Counted from the first letter of the stretch, positions 38,738-48,668 are shown. The stretch: DNA of 64,000 nucleotides from Amycolatopsis cihanbeyliensis (GCF_006715045.1 NZ_VFML01000001.1:6110001-6174000); one strand, 5' to 3'. A program made the numbers and translations. The notes: a model not told the origin generated them from the letters alone.

Positions 38738-40294
38738 ATGAACGCAGTGAACCGCAGGCTGGTGCTGCTGGGCGGGCTGGCGAGCGCGGCCGGGGCGATC
38801 GCGCTACCGTCCGGCGTCCCGTCCTGGGCGGGCGGCAGGACGACGGCCGCCGCCCCGCCGATCCGGGACCCGTTCCAGCTCGGGGTCGCCTCGGGCGATC
38901 CGCTCCCGGACAGCGTGGTGCTGTGGACCCGGCTCGCGCAGGCGCCGCTCAACCCGGACGGGTTCGGCGGGATGCCCGACGCCAGTTACGACGTGGACTG
39001 GGAGATCGCCACCGACGAGAACTTCGGCTCGGTGGTCCAGCGAGGCACCGTCGCCGCCGCCCGCGCGCAGGGCCACAGCGTGCACGTCGAGCCGCGCGGG
39101 CTGGACGCGGGCCGGGAGTACTTCTACCGGTTCCGGGCCGGCGGCCACATCTCGCCCGCGGGCCGCACCCGCACCGCGCCCGCCGCGGGCGCCACGGTCA
39201 ACCAGCTCAAGTACTGCTTCACCTCCTGCCAGCACTGGGAGGAAGGCTGGTACCACGCCCATCGCGGGATCGCGGAGGACAACCCGGACCTGGTGCTCTT
39301 TCTCGGCGACTACATCTACGAGAAGCCCTCCGGGCGCGGACCGGAACTGAAGGTGCGCGGGCTCGCGGTGCCCGAGGAGACGACCACGCTGGCGCTCTAC
39401 CGCGCCCGGCACGCCCAGCACAAGACGGACTACGACCTACAGGCCGCGCACGCCGCCGCGCCCTGGCTCGTGGTGTTCGACGACCACGAGGTGGTGAACA
39501 ACTGGAACGCGACCACCGACCGGGCCAGCAACGCGCGCAAGGCCGCAGCCTTCCAGGCGTTCTACGAGAACACCCCGATCCGTTCCAGCGCCAAGCCGAA
39601 CGGCGCCAGCATCCAGCTGTACCGGCAGTTCCTGTGGGGCAACCTGGCCCGTTTCCACATGCTCGACACCCGGCAGTACCGCAGCAAGCAGGCCGGCAGG
39701 CACGACTGCTCGGACATGCGCGACCGCAGCCGCACGCTCACCGGAAGCGCGCAGGAGCAGTGGCTGCTGAACGCCTTCGAGTCCCACCCAGCCACCTGGG
39801 ACTTCCTCGGCCAGCAGGTGTTCTTCGCGCAGCGGGACACCGACGGCCGCAGCGCGACCTGCGACCGTTCCTCCGACGCATGGGACGGCTACCTCGGCTC
39901 GCGGGAACGGATCACCCAGGGCTGGATCGACCGGAGCGTGCCCAACCCGATCGTGCTCACCGGGGACGTGCACCGGCACTGGGCCGCGGACCTGCGCCTG
40001 GACTACTTCGACCACAGCGATCCGATCGTCGGCTCCGAACTGGTCAGCACCTCGGCGAGCACCAGCAGCGCGGGGGTCACCCCGCCCAGCGACACCTGGT
40101 ACTCGAACAACCCGCACATCCGGTACTACAAGGGCGAGCGGGGTTACGTGCGGGTCACCGCCACCCCCGAGCAGATGCGCGCGGACTTCCGGGTGGTTTC
40201 CAACGCGCTGGAGCGGGATCCGGCGAAGGTCACCATCGGCACCGATGCCAGTTTCGAGGTGGGGGCGGGCGAGCGCGGGCTGCGTAAGGTCTGA
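38738..40294 (+). CDS. phoD: PhoD-family alkaline phosphatase/phosphodiesterase
   Basis: 518 residues from ATG 38738 with a strong ribosome site (GGGAGGAG). A twin-arginine-type signal (VNRRLVLLGGLASAAGAIAL) fits PhoD export by Tat. DPFQLGVASGDPLPDSVVLW starts the N-terminal domain. Metal-site motifs are SCQHWEEGWYHAHRGIAE, VLFLGDYIYE, VVFDDHEVVNNW and IVLTGDVHRHWAADL. It releases phosphate from phosphodiesters or monoesters outside the cell with Fe3+/Ca2+. Phosphate-limitation control is usual for the family; no PHO box was identified. Confidence 0.93.
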   Translation: MNAVNRRLVLLGGLASAAGAIALPSGVPSWAGGRTTAAAPPIRDPFQLGVASGDPLPDSVVLWTRLAQAPLNPDGFGGMPDASYDVDWEIATDENFGSVVQRGTVAAARAQGHSVHVEPRGLDAGREYFYRFRAGGHISPAGRTRTAPAAGATVNQLKYCFTSCQHWEEGWYHAHRGIAEDNPDLVLFLGDYIYEKPSGRGPELKVRGLAVPEETTTLALYRARHAQHKTDYDLQAAHAAAPWLVVFDDHEVVNNWNATTDRASNARKAAAFQAFYENTPIRSSAKPNGASIQLYRQFLWGNLARFHMLDTRQYRSKQAGRHDCSDMRDRSRTLTGSAQEQWLLNAFESHPATWDFLGQQVFFAQRDTDGRSATCDRSSDAWDGYLGSRERITQGWIDRSVPNPIVLTGDVHRHWAADLRLDYFDHSDPIVGSELVSTSASTSSAGVTPPSDTWYSNNPHIRYYKGERGYVRVTATPEQMRADFRVVSNALERDPAKVTIGTDASFEVGAGERGLRKV

Positions 40295-40345
40295 CCAGCG
40301 TCTCGACCTCCCCGGCGACCTCGCGTGGCGGACTATTCTTCGTAG

Positions 40346-40364
40346 GTATACTCTCTACGTATAC
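40346..40364. promoter_or_regulatory. Candidate PadR operator/promoter
   Basis: GTATAC (40346-40351) and GTATAC (40359-40364) are separated by 7 bp and form a symmetric site; TATACT (40347-40352) could itself be a -10 box. It lies about 40 bp before the padR start, consistent with autoregulation of the padR-ABC operon. Confidence 0.55.
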
Positions 40365-40402
40365 ATGCGAGGTGTAGTGCTTCGCGGGAAGGGGAGGACG
40401 AG

Positions 40403-40927
40403 GTGTCCGTCGCACACGTCCTGCTGGGCCTGCTGGAACCGGGGCCCCGGCACGGATACGACCTGAAGCGCGCCTATGACGTGCAGTTCGGCCACGGCAA
40501 ACCGCTCGCCTACGGGCAGGTGTACTCCACCCTGTCCCGGCTGCTGCGCAACGGGATGATCGAGGTATCCGGCGTCGAGCACGGCGATGGGCCGGAGCGT
40601 AAGCGTTACACCATCACCGACGTCGGGGTCACCGATATCGAGCAGTGGCTTGCCGTCCCGGAGAGCCCGGAGCCGTACCTGCAGAACACGCTCTACACCA
40701 AGGTGGTGCTCGCGCTGCTGTCCGGCCGCAGCGCCGCCGCCGTGCTGGACGCGCAGCGGGCCGAGCACCTGAAGCTGATGCGCACCCTGACCCGGCGCAA
40801 GAATGACGGCGACCTCGCCGACCGGCTCATCTGCGATCACGCGTTGTTCCATCTCGAGGCGGACTTGCGCTGGCTGGAGCTCACCACGGCGCGGCTGGAC
40901 GAACTGGCGAAGGCGGTGCGGCCATGA
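40403..40927 (+). CDS. PadR-family transcriptional repressor
   Basis: 174 residues from GTG 40403. The winged HTH is VAHVLLGLLEPGPRHGYDLK, then PLAYGQVYSTLSRLLRNGMI and KRYTITDVGVTDIEQWL. The C-terminal dimerisation helices follow. PadR proteins often sense the substrates of an adjacent drug exporter. The stop overlaps the ABC ATPase start (ATGA). Confidence 0.9.
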   Translation: MSVAHVLLGLLEPGPRHGYDLKRAYDVQFGHGKPLAYGQVYSTLSRLLRNGMIEVSGVEHGDGPERKRYTITDVGVTDIEQWLAVPESPEPYLQNTLYTKVVLALLSGRSAAAVLDAQRAEHLKLMRTLTRRKNDGDLADRLICDHALFHLEADLRWLELTTARLDELAKAVRP

Positions 40928-41634
40928 GTACGGGGAACGCGGGATACACCGAGAACACCGAACCGGTGCTGGTGGCCAGCAGTGTGGCCAAGGCATTCGG
41001 CCAGACCGTCGCGCTGCGCGACGCCACCGCCTCGGTGGGCGCGGGCGAAATGCTCGCGGTGATGGGCCCCTCCGGATCCGGCAAGTCGACCCTGCTGCAC
41101 TGCCTGGCCGGGATCGTGCCGCCGGACTCCGGCGAGATCCGCTACCAGGGCCGCGACCTTGCCGCGCTGTCGGACCGGGAGCGCAGTGCCCTGCGGCGCG
41201 GCGAGTTCGGCTTCGTCTTCCAGTTCGGCCAGCTCGTTCCGGAGCTCACCTGTCTGGAGAACGTCGCCCTTCCGCTGCGGCTTTCCGGGATGCGGCGCAA
41301 GCGGGCGGAGACCGAGGCCCGGCACTGGCTCACCCGGCTCGAGGTGGAGGAGGTCGCCGCCAAGCGGCCGGGCGATGTCTCCGGCGGGCAGGGCCAGCGG
41401 GTGGCGGTCGCCAGGGCACTGGTGACCGGGCCGCGGGTGGTGTTCGCCGACGAACCGACCGGCGCGCTGGATTCCCTGAACGGGGAGAAGGTGATGCACC
41501 TGCTCACCGGCGCCGCCCGGCAGACCGGCGCCGCGGTCGTGCTGGTCACCCACGAGCCACGGGTCGCGGCCTACTCCGACCGGGAGATCGTGGTGCGCGA
41601 CGGCTCGGTCAGCGACCGGGAACTGGTGGGATGA
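40924..41634 (+). CDS. ABC transporter ATPase (MacB/LolD type)
   Basis: 236 residues. Walker A is MGPSGSGKSTLLHCLAG, the Q-loop is FGFVFQFGQLVPELT, the signature is VSGGQGQRVAVARAL (canonical LSGGQ varied to VSGGQ), Walker B is VVFADEPTGALDS, and the H-loop is VLVTHEPRVAAYSDRE. This is the LolD/MacB subclass. It is coupled to padR before it and to the permease after it, forming a PadR-controlled efflux-type unit. Confidence 0.95.
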   Translation: MSTGNAGYTENTEPVLVASSVAKAFGQTVALRDATASVGAGEMLAVMGPSGSGKSTLLHCLAGIVPPDSGEIRYQGRDLAALSDRERSALRRGEFGFVFQFGQLVPELTCLENVALPLRLSGMRRKRAETEARHWLTRLEVEEVAAKRPGDVSGGQGQRVAVARALVTGPRVVFADEPTGALDSLNGEKVMHLLTGAARQTGAAVVLVTHEPRVAAYSDREIVVRDGSVSDRELVG

Positions 41635-43952
41635 GCATGCTGAAGGACTTCGCGCTGGGGCTCCGGCTGGCCGTCGGGGGCGGCCGGATCTCCGGCGCGG
41701 CCCTGTTGCGGCTGTCGATGACCGCGGTCGGCATCGCGCTGGCGGTGGCCCTGCTGTTGCTGGCCACCTCCATCGGCCACCTGACCGGGGAACGCCGGGA
41801 CCGCGTGGCAGCGACGCAGGAGGTCACCGATACGCGGCCGGGTGTGGATCCGTTGCGGTGGCACAGCACGGGCAAGCAGGTGGGCGAGGACTATCTCGAG
41901 TTGCTGGCGGTGGCGCCGACCGGTCCCGCCTCGCCGGTCCCACCCGGGCTGGAGCGCCTTCCCGGCCCCGGCGAGCTGGTGGTGTCACCCGCGGTGGCGG
42001 ACCGGCTGGCCACCGCGGAGGGCGACTCGATCCGGGCCAGGCTGCCCGGCACGGTCGTCGGCGAGATCGGCAAGCCGGGGCTGGTCGATCCCGGTGATCT
42101 CACCGTGTACCTCGGGCTCGACCCTGCCCAGTTCGGGGAACAGATCGGTACCGCGACGCCGGAGGAGGTGTACGGGTTCGGCGTGCCGAGCGACGCCGGG
42201 GAGATCAGCGCGACCACGCTGCTGCTGGCCGCGCCCGCGGCGGCGGTCCTGCTGATGCCGTTGCTGATCTTCGTGACCACGGCCTCCCGGATGGGGGCGG
42301 CGCAACGCGACCGGCGGCTGGCCGGCCTGCGGCTGCTCGGGCTGGACGCCCGGCAGGTCCGCCGGGTCGCGGCGGCCGAGTCCCTGCTGGGGGCGATGCT
42401 CGGGCTGGTGGCCGGGATCGGGCTGTTCCTCGCGTTGCGCCCGCTGATCGGCACGCTGGAGCTGTTCGGGATGCGGTTCTTCGCCGGGGACTTCGTCCCC
42501 AACCCGGTGCTCGGCGGGCTGGTGCTGTTGCTGGTCCCCGCGCTCGCGGTCGGCGCCGCCCTGTTCGGCCTGCGCCGCACCATCGTCGAGCCGCTGGGTG
42601 TGGTCCGCCACGGGAAGACGGCGCGGCGCCGGATGTGGTGGCGCTGGCTGCTCACCGCCATCGGCGCCGTGGTACTCGGCAGCACGCTGTTCATCCCGTT
42701 GCACACCCGAGACTCCCTGGCCACCGTCGTGCTGGTCGCGGGGACCGTGCTGCTGCTGGCCGGGATCGTCTCCGTGCTGCCGTGGGCGGTGGAGAAGCTG
42801 GTGGGGGCGCTGCGCGGTGGCTCGCCGTCCTGGCAGTTCGCGATCCGGCGGTTGCAACTGGACAGCGGTACCCCGAGCCGGGTGGTGTCCGGACTCGTGG
42901 TCGTGCTGGCCGGGACCATCCTCATTCAAGGGCTGCTGGCCTCGATGAGCAGCGCGGAGGAGATCCCATCGCGCCCGCTGGCGCAGAACCCGGCCCCGAT
43001 CCGGGTACTGGTCGAGCAGGACGACCTGCGGGAGGTGCGCACGCGGCTGGCCGAGGTCGAAGGGGTGACCGGAAGCAGGCTGACCCGGCAGGCGTCGCTG
43101 GCCGGGTCGCAGGGTCAGGGCTACGCGGCGGCCGTGGAGATCGGCGACTGCGTGGCACTGGCGGCCAGGGCCACGCTCGGCCCGTGCTCGGACGGCGATG
43201 TCTTCTACGTGCCGTACCCCGAGCAGTACGACTACCGCCCGGGCCCGCCCCCGCGGGACGTGGCGTTCCTCGGGCAGCGCGGGCCGGACTCCGACACCGA
43301 ATGGTCGATTCCCGGTCCGATCCGGGAGATCGCGCCGCAGAACGCCGAAAAGTACCTCGGTGGCACCGTGCTGGCCACACCGGCGGCGCTCGGGGACACC
43401 CCGTTGCCCGACGGCCGCAGGGTGAATCTCTATGTCAGCGGCGAGGGAACCACGGCCGGGCTGGCCGACCGGGTGGCGCTGGCGTTGCGCCCGCTGAGCC
43501 TGCGCACCGACGTCATCTACGCCGATCCCGCCAATCGCGGGCAGGCCGAGAACGAGTTCCTCGCGACCTTCCGCGCGGCCCTGCTGTCCGCCTCGCTGTT
43601 CGTGCTCGTGGTGGCCGCGCTGAGCCTGCTCATGCTCGCGGTCGAGCAGATCACCGAACGGCGGCGCGCCCTGGCGGCCTTGTCCGCGGCGGGTGTGCCA
43701 CTGTCGGTGCTCGCCAAGGCTTCGCTGTGGCAGACGGCGATCCCGGTGGGAGTGGGCATCGTTCTCGCGGTCGCCGCGGGCATCGGCCTGACCCTGCCCA
43801 GCCTGCGGCTGGCGGATGCGCCCATCGCGATCGACGCGACGGCGGTGCTCGGCCTGTCCGCGGCGGCCGTGCTGGCGGTCTTGCTGGTTACCGCGCTCAC
43901 CCTGCCCTTGCTACGCCAGGTCACCAGGCTGGATGCGCTCCGCGCGGAGTAG
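41631..43952 (+). CDS. ABC transporter permease (FtsX/MacB family)
   Basis: 773 residues, ATGA-coupled to the ATPase. Two FtsX-type modules are visible: one N-terminal helix plus extracytoplasmic domain, a three-helix bundle (PAAAVLLMPLLIFVTTASRM, GLVAGIGLFLALRPL), then a second set ending LVVAALSLLMLAVEQITER and AVLLVTALTLPLLRQVTR. It probably exports a peptide, lipid or drug, or acts as a mechanotransmitter. The extracytoplasmic domain around residues 440-630 contains two cysteines that may pair. Substrate unknown. Confidence 0.9.
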   Translation: MSMLKDFALGLRLAVGGGRISGAALLRLSMTAVGIALAVALLLLATSIGHLTGERRDRVAATQEVTDTRPGVDPLRWHSTGKQVGEDYLELLAVAPTGPASPVPPGLERLPGPGELVVSPAVADRLATAEGDSIRARLPGTVVGEIGKPGLVDPGDLTVYLGLDPAQFGEQIGTATPEEVYGFGVPSDAGEISATTLLLAAPAAAVLLMPLLIFVTTASRMGAAQRDRRLAGLRLLGLDARQVRRVAAAESLLGAMLGLVAGIGLFLALRPLIGTLELFGMRFFAGDFVPNPVLGGLVLLLVPALAVGAALFGLRRTIVEPLGVVRHGKTARRRMWWRWLLTAIGAVVLGSTLFIPLHTRDSLATVVLVAGTVLLLAGIVSVLPWAVEKLVGALRGGSPSWQFAIRRLQLDSGTPSRVVSGLVVVLAGTILIQGLLASMSSAEEIPSRPLAQNPAPIRVLVEQDDLREVRTRLAEVEGVTGSRLTRQASLAGSQGQGYAAAVEIGDCVALAARATLGPCSDGDVFYVPYPEQYDYRPGPPPRDVAFLGQRGPDSDTEWSIPGPIREIAPQNAEKYLGGTVLATPAALGDTPLPDGRRVNLYVSGEGTTAGLADRVALALRPLSLRTDVIYADPANRGQAENEFLATFRAALLSASLFVLVVAALSLLMLAVEQITERRRALAALSAAGVPLSVLAKASLWQTAIPVGVGIVLAVAAGIGLTLPSLRLADAPIAIDATAVLGLSAAAVLAVLLVTALTLPLLRQVTRLDALRAE

Positions 43953-44106
43953 CCGTGCGCGGTGTGTCGAACCTGGGTGACCAGTCGTCACTGTGACGGC
44001 GCTCTCCGTCGATCGTTGTCGCCCGGAACCTTGCGTCGCATTAGAATCTCGAGCCGGTAACGGTGGCAACATGGTTCGGGGCACGCGGTGACGAGGAGGC
44101 GTAGCT

Positions 44107-44928
44107 ATGGCGGGGCCGGCCGCTGCGGGGGCGCTCAGCGAGAACGGCGTGGGCCAGGCGACCATCGCCCGGATCCGCGACTACTGGCTCGGCGGCTCGC
44201 AGCACACCGAGGCTGATCGGCGCGCGGGGGACCATATCCTGCTGTGCGCCCCGCACCTGGCTTACGTGCTCCGTACCCAGCAGGCGCTGGTCGACCGGAT
44301 GGTGCGCCACCTGGCCGGGGCGGGGATCCGGCAGTTCCTCGACCTCGGTTCCCGGCTGCCGACCGCGGGCAACGTGCACGAGGTCGCGCGCGAGTGTGCC
44401 CCGGAGAGCCGGGTGCTCTACGTGGACCACGATCCCGAGGTGGCCAGGGACGGCGCGCGGCTGCTCGCCGAGGACGAGCGTGCGGGGTTCCTGCTCGCCG
44501 ACCCACTCGATCCCGTGCAGGTACTCGGTTCCTCGGCGTTGCGCGGGCTGCTCGACCTGGGTGAACCCACCGCGGTACTGATGACGAACCTGCTGCAGCA
44601 CGTGCCGGACTCCGCGGACCCGGCCGGACTGGTCGGCAGGTATGCGGGCGCGGTGAGCGCGGGTAGCTATGTGGGGATCTCGCACTTCGGCGAGGACGAG
44701 CAGTTGGTCACCGGGCTCGAGATGTTCAACCGGATGTTCGGCACCCCACCGCCGGTCACCCTGCGCGAGCCCGATCAGCTTCGCCCGTTCTTCGCCGGAC
44801 TCGACCTGGTCGAGCCCGGTATCGTGCCGTTACCGCTGTGGCGTCCCGCGGAGGTCGCACCGGACGACCGCAACCCGGAGGAGTTCCGGGTGTACGTGGG
44901 ACTCGGCTACAAGCGCCTACCGGGCTAG
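44107..44928 (+). CDS. SAM-dependent methyltransferase, DUF574 (Methyltransf_19) family
   Basis: 273 residues. It contains TIARIRDYWLGGSQHTEADR, the DUF574 signature, then IRQFLDLGSRLPTAGNVHEV (SAM-binding) and VLYVDHDPEVARDGARLL. The family is an actinomycete-specific group of SAM-dependent methyltransferases of mostly unknown substrate. It converges on the terpenoid operon and its stop overlaps the UbiA gene's end by 4 bp, so tail tailoring of the terpenoid is possible but unproven. Confidence 0.9.
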   Translation: MAGPAAAGALSENGVGQATIARIRDYWLGGSQHTEADRRAGDHILLCAPHLAYVLRTQQALVDRMVRHLAGAGIRQFLDLGSRLPTAGNVHEVARECAPESRVLYVDHDPEVARDGARLLAEDERAGFLLADPLDPVQVLGSSALRGLLDLGEPTAVLMTNLLQHVPDSADPAGLVGRYAGAVSAGSYVGISHFGEDEQLVTGLEMFNRMFGTPPPVTLREPDQLRPFFAGLDLVEPGIVPLPLWRPAEVAPDDRNPEEFRVYVGLGYKRLPG

Positions 44929-45821
44929 CGAGCCGCCGCCACCGCGGCCGCGAGCAGTAGCAGGTTGCCGAACACCGCCGGGGTCAGTGCGTACCGGATC
45001 ATCCGGCGGACGGCCGTCGGATCGCGCGGGAGGGCGAGCATCCCGCCGAGAAAGACCCCGGTGCCCAGCATGCCGGCCAGCGCGACCAGGACCCCGTGCC
45101 GCCACCACAGTCCACCGCCGAGCAACAGCACCCCCGCGAGCGACAGCCCGCAGGACAGGGCGAGCGCCCGGCGCGTACCGTACCGCACGGCCGGGGTACG
45201 GAAGCCGGTGGCGGCGTCGGCGGCGCGATCGGTCACCGAGAACAGGGCCGTGCGGCCGGTGCCCAGTACCGCGAGGCCGAGCACGATCAGCCACATCGCG
45301 GGGTCGAGCCGTGGACCCGCCGCGCTGAAGGACAGCACCACCGGCAGGGCCATCGTGGCGCAGCCGAAGGCGGCCGGGCCGAGGAAGCCGCGGCGTTTGA
45401 GCCGTACCGGTTCCAGGTTATACAGCAGGTGCAGGCCGAGGATGAGTACCCCGGCCACGGCGACCGGCCACCGGCCGGACCAGACCGCGGCGGCAAGGGC
45501 CAGCGCCAGCCCGGCGACCGCTTCGGCAGTGGCCCAGCGCCGGATACGCGCCCTGCCCACGGTCAGCGCCACCTCGGCCTGCCGGAACTTGTGCCGGTGC
45601 TTGGCATCGGTACCGGTGTCGGCCGCCGTGTTGATCGCCATCCCGGCGAGCGTCAGCAACAGGTTCGCCCCGATCGCCAGCAGCACCGGCCCGTTCGGCA
45701 GGCCGGTGCCGGCGAAGGCGGCTCCCCAGGTCGCGTAACACAGGTAGCTGACCCAGAGCCCGTGATCGAGCCGGTGCACCGCGATGACATCGCGCGGCGC
45801 CACTCGCCGGGTTTCAGGCAC
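44925..45821 (-). CDS. UbiA-superfamily prenyltransferase/terpene cyclase-like membrane enzyme
   Basis: 298 residues, about eight membrane helices. The first Asp motif is AINTAADTGTDAKHRHKF (NxxxDxxxD) and the second is FSVTDRAADAATGF (DxxxD), both needed to bind diphosphate through Mg2+. UbiA enzymes transfer prenyl groups; some actinomycete members (PtmT1/PtmT3 type) are class I diterpene synthases. As the last gene after a class II cyclase and a P450, with an 8-bp overlap, a cyclase or prenyl-transfer role in one terpenoid pathway is likely. Confidence 0.85.
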   Translation of the reverse strand: MPETRRVAPRDVIAVHRLDHGLWVSYLCYATWGAAFAGTGLPNGPVLLAIGANLLLTLAGMAINTAADTGTDAKHRHKFRQAEVALTVGRARIRRWATAEAVAGLALALAAAVWSGRWPVAVAGVLILGLHLLYNLEPVRLKRRGFLGPAAFGCATMALPVVLSFSAAGPRLDPAMWLIVLGLAVLGTGRTALFSVTDRAADAATGFRTPAVRYGTRRALALSCGLSLAGVLLLGGGLWWRHGVLVALAGMLGTGVFLGGMLALPRDPTAVRRMIRYALTPAVFGNLLLLAAAVAAAR

Positions 45822-47058
45822 GGCGCCCGGTGATCCGTATCCGCGGCGACGGGTGGGGCAGCAACAGGTTCCCGCGGATCAGGGGACGGGCGGCGCCGGG
45901 GTCGACGCACCGCCACTGCCTACGCCGCAGCAGCGCCGCGACCACCATCCGGATCTCCAGCTCGGCAAGCTGGCTACCGGGACAGCGTCGGGTGCCACCG
46001 CCGAAAGGGAAGTAGTGCCGCGGTGGCGTGCGCCCGCCGAGGAAGCGGTTGGGATCGAACAGTTCCGGGTCGGCGAAGGACTCGGGCCTGCGGTGCGCCA
46101 GGTAGATGCTCAACGTGCAGGTGGTTCCCGCCGGGAACCGGCGACCGCACAGCCCGGTCTCCTCGGTCAGCCTCCGATTCTCCCCGATGGCCGCCGAGGG
46201 GGTCAGCCGCAGCGCCTCCTGGATCACCGCCTGCAGCAGCGGCATCCGGCCGGCATCCGATCCGTCGTCCTCGGTCGCGGCCAGCTCGGCAAGCACCTCG
46301 TCGCGGAGCCGCTGCCGGCGGTCCAGCCACAGCAGCGTCCAGGTCATCGCCGTCGCGGTGGTCTCGTGCCCGGCGAAGAGCAGGGACACGACCTGGTCCC
46401 GCAGCTCCCCGTCGTCGATCTCGCCGACCGGGCCGTCCCCGGCCAGCAGCAGGGAGGCGAGGGTGTCCTGCCCGTCGGCGTGTCCGGCCCTCGCCGCGCG
46501 CACCAGCGCCCGGTCCAGTTCCGGCCCGGGGCGGGGCAGCCCCACGCCGAGCAGGCGGTAGGCGAGGCCCCGCCAGGGGGATCCGAAAGCCCCGCGCAGC
46601 CAGCCGCCGAACTCCGCCAGCATCCCCGGCTCGGGGTTGCCGAGCACGATCCGCCCGATGATGCGCAGGGCGAGCACCCGGGTCCACGCGGCCAGCGGGA
46701 CCACCGTGCCCGGCCGCAGCCTGTCGATCGCGGCGCGTGCCTGCGCTGCGATGATCTCCCGGTACCCGGCCAGCGCGCGACCGCGCAGCGCCGGGCCGAG
46801 TACCCGGCGGTAGGCCGCGTGCCGCTCACCGTCCGCCCACAGCAGCGAGCCGGCGCCGAACAGCGGGGTCAGGCTCCGGCTTCCGGGATGGGACAGTCGC
46901 CGGTCGGACCGGAAGATCTTCTCGACCGCCTCCGGATGCCAGACCAGCATCCGGGGAGGCGGGCCGGGCCGCAGCTCCACCATGCCCTCCGCGGAACCCG
47001 CCTTGGCGTTCAGGTACGGCAGCGGGCGCAACGCCATCCCGAGTTCCGCGCGGTTCAC
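45814..47058 (-). CDS. Cytochrome P450
   Basis: 414 residues from GTG 47058 (GTGA overlap with the cyclase stop). The I-helix oxygen-activation motif is FAGHETTATAMTW, the K-helix ExxR is IQEALRLTPSA, and the heme-ligand loop is FPFGGGTRRCPGSQLAELE with the axial Cys. It hydroxylates or oxidises a small hydrophobic molecule; location between a diterpene cyclase and UbiA enzyme implies a terpenoid substrate. Redox partners are not in the window. Confidence 0.95.
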   Translation of the reverse strand: MNRAELGMALRPLPYLNAKAGSAEGMVELRPGPPPRMLVWHPEAVEKIFRSDRRLSHPGSRSLTPLFGAGSLLWADGERHAAYRRVLGPALRGRALAGYREIIAAQARAAIDRLRPGTVVPLAAWTRVLALRIIGRIVLGNPEPGMLAEFGGWLRGAFGSPWRGLAYRLLGVGLPRPGPELDRALVRAARAGHADGQDTLASLLLAGDGPVGEIDDGELRDQVVSLLFAGHETTATAMTWTLLWLDRRQRLRDEVLAELAATEDDGSDAGRMPLLQAVIQEALRLTPSAAIGENRRLTEETGLCGRRFPAGTTCTLSIYLAHRRPESFADPELFDPNRFLGGRTPPRHYFPFGGGTRRCPGSQLAELEIRMVVAALLRRRQWRCVDPGAARPLIRGNLLLPHPSPRIRITGRRA

Positions 47059-48668
47059 GATGCCTCGAACTCGTAGTCACGCGCCGGCTCGGCCAGCAAC
47101 CCGGCGACTGCGGGATCGGCGTGTGCCAGCTGCAAGGCGGCGAGGCCTTCCGCGCGCACGATCCGGATCGGGGCGTACAGGTCCTTGTCATGCCACAGTG
47201 GAGGGTGCGCGGTGTCCGGGTTCCAGCGCAGCAGCAGCCGGGCGCCGCGGGCGGCGGCTCGCGCGATCGCGTCGCCGGTACGCGGGACCTTCGTGCTCAG
47301 CAGGATCCTCACCGCGTAGGCGGTCTCCTCGTAGCTGCCGCCCCACCGCCCCCACGAGCCGTCGCCGTGCTGGTTCAGCAGCACCCAGTCCACCGCGTCC
47401 CGCACGGCGGGTCTCCCCGCGGACCCGCCGTAGCCCGCCAGCGCGGTGGCACAGCACGCGGTGGCGTAGTACGGGGAGGCGTGCCACTTGTCCTGCCAGC
47501 TTCCGTCCGACCGCTGCTGCTCGCACAACCAGGCGATGAGCCCGGGCAGCGCGGCGGCGTAGCGCGCGTGGTTCGCGGGCCGCGTGGCCAGCCAGGCGCC
47601 GAACGCCTGCAGCACATGGGCGTTCGCCGTGGTGGAGGGCGTTCGTTCGGCGGGAAAGCAGTGAAAGTGCCTACCCGCCCGGTAGTCCCAGAGGCCGTAC
47701 GGTTCCCGTGGCCTGCCGAGCAGTGCCAGGGCGTACAGGGCGGTGGCCGTGTCGTCGGCGTCCGGAGGGAGTCCGACTCCACCCGCTGCCCCCGATTCGT
47801 CGAGCGCCGCGTGCACGCTGTCGGCCAGCTCGCCGTGGGTGGGCAGGTCGAGTCCAACTGAGGCCAAAGTGGACAGTATCCAGGATCGTTCGAACAGGTC
47901 GAGTGGGGAGGCGACCGGTACGGCACCCTCCGGTCCCTGTACGGCTTCCAGGTAGCGGAGGCAGGGGTGCCTTCCTTGCCGGATGACCTCCGCGCCGAGC
48001 CAGGTCGCGGTGGCGGCGGGGGAGCAGCCGACCCCGTGCTCGGTGGGTCCCGCGAAGGGGACACCCCGCGCGGGTGCGCCGATGATTTCCAGCGAGTGCA
48101 GGAGTTTTGCCGGCAGCCCGCTGCCCTGCCGCACCGTCTCGCGCAGGGCGTGGAGCAGGTCCGGCTTCGCTCCGCCGGGCATCGGGAACCGGTGGCCGCG
48201 CCATTCCTCCAGCCCCGCCGGTGGTTCCGGGCCGAGCTGTCGGTTGATGTCGGCGATCAGCCCCGGCACGATGACCTCGACCGCCACGGTGTCCGGAAGG
48301 GACATTGCCCGGCCGCCGTTGACCGTGCGGGCGATCGCGACCAGTCCCCGTGCCGTCGCGGACGCGACGCGGTCGCGCCGGGGCGGGGTCTCCGCGCGGT
48401 GCAGCGTGCGGAGCAGCGCCTCGATCGCGCTGAGCGTCGGTACGAGCCGGTAGCCGTCCGGCCCACCCCAGGTGCCGTCCGGGCGCTGCTCGGCAAGGAC
48501 GAACTCGATCCGGCCGGCGTGTCCCGGTAAGGAGGGGGCGAGCGCGAGCAGCCGCGCGGTCTCGTAGACCGATGGCGAGAACAGCCCGTACGGGTCGGAT
48601 GCCAGCTCGGCAAGGAGTTCGGTTACGACACGGTGCGCGTTGACGGTCCAGGACTCGTGCAGATCCAC
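47055..48668 (-). CDS. Class II diterpene cyclase (copalyl diphosphate synthase-like)
   Basis: 537 residues from GTG 48668 with ribosome site AGGGGGCC. The protonation motif DxDD is present as [21 protein letters not shown]-type repeats appear as [18 protein letters not shown] and [19 protein letters not shown]. There is no class I DDxxD. Bacterial proteins of this length protonate GGPP to copalyl-type diphosphates. It is the first gene of the terpenoid operon; no GGPP synthase lies in the window, so precursor would come from elsewhere in the genome. Confidence 0.88.
   Translation of the reverse strand: MDLHESWTVNAHRVVTELLAELASDPYGLFSPSVYETARLLALAPSLPGHAGRIEFVLAEQRPDGTWGGPDGYRLVPTLSAIEALLRTLHRAETPPRRDRVASATARGLVAIARTVNGGRAMSLPDTVAVEVIVPGLIADINRQLGPEPPAGLEEWRGHRFPMPGGAKPDLLHALRETVRQGSGLPAKLLHSLEIIGAPARGVPFAGPTEHGVGCSPAATATWLGAEVIRQGRHPCLRYLEAVQGPEGAVPVASPLDLFERSWILSTLASVGLDLPTHGELADSVHAALDESGAAGGVGLPPDADDTATALYALALLGRPREPYGLWDYRAGRHFHCFPAERTPSTTANAHVLQAFGAWLATRPANHARYAAALPGLIAWLCEQQRSDGSWQDKWHASPYYATACCATALAGYGGSAGRPAVRDAVDWVLLNQHGDGSWGRWGGSYEETAYAVRILLSTKVPRTGDAIARAAARGARLLLRWNPDTAHPPLWHDKDLYAPIRIVRAEGLAALQLAHADPAVAGLLAEPARDYEFEAS

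Noticed and set aside
38923..40287. 454-codon plus-strand frame within phoD
   Set aside because: It is a +2 shadow of PhoD, rich in Arg/Gly/Pro, whereas the PhoD frame shows Tat signal and metal motifs.
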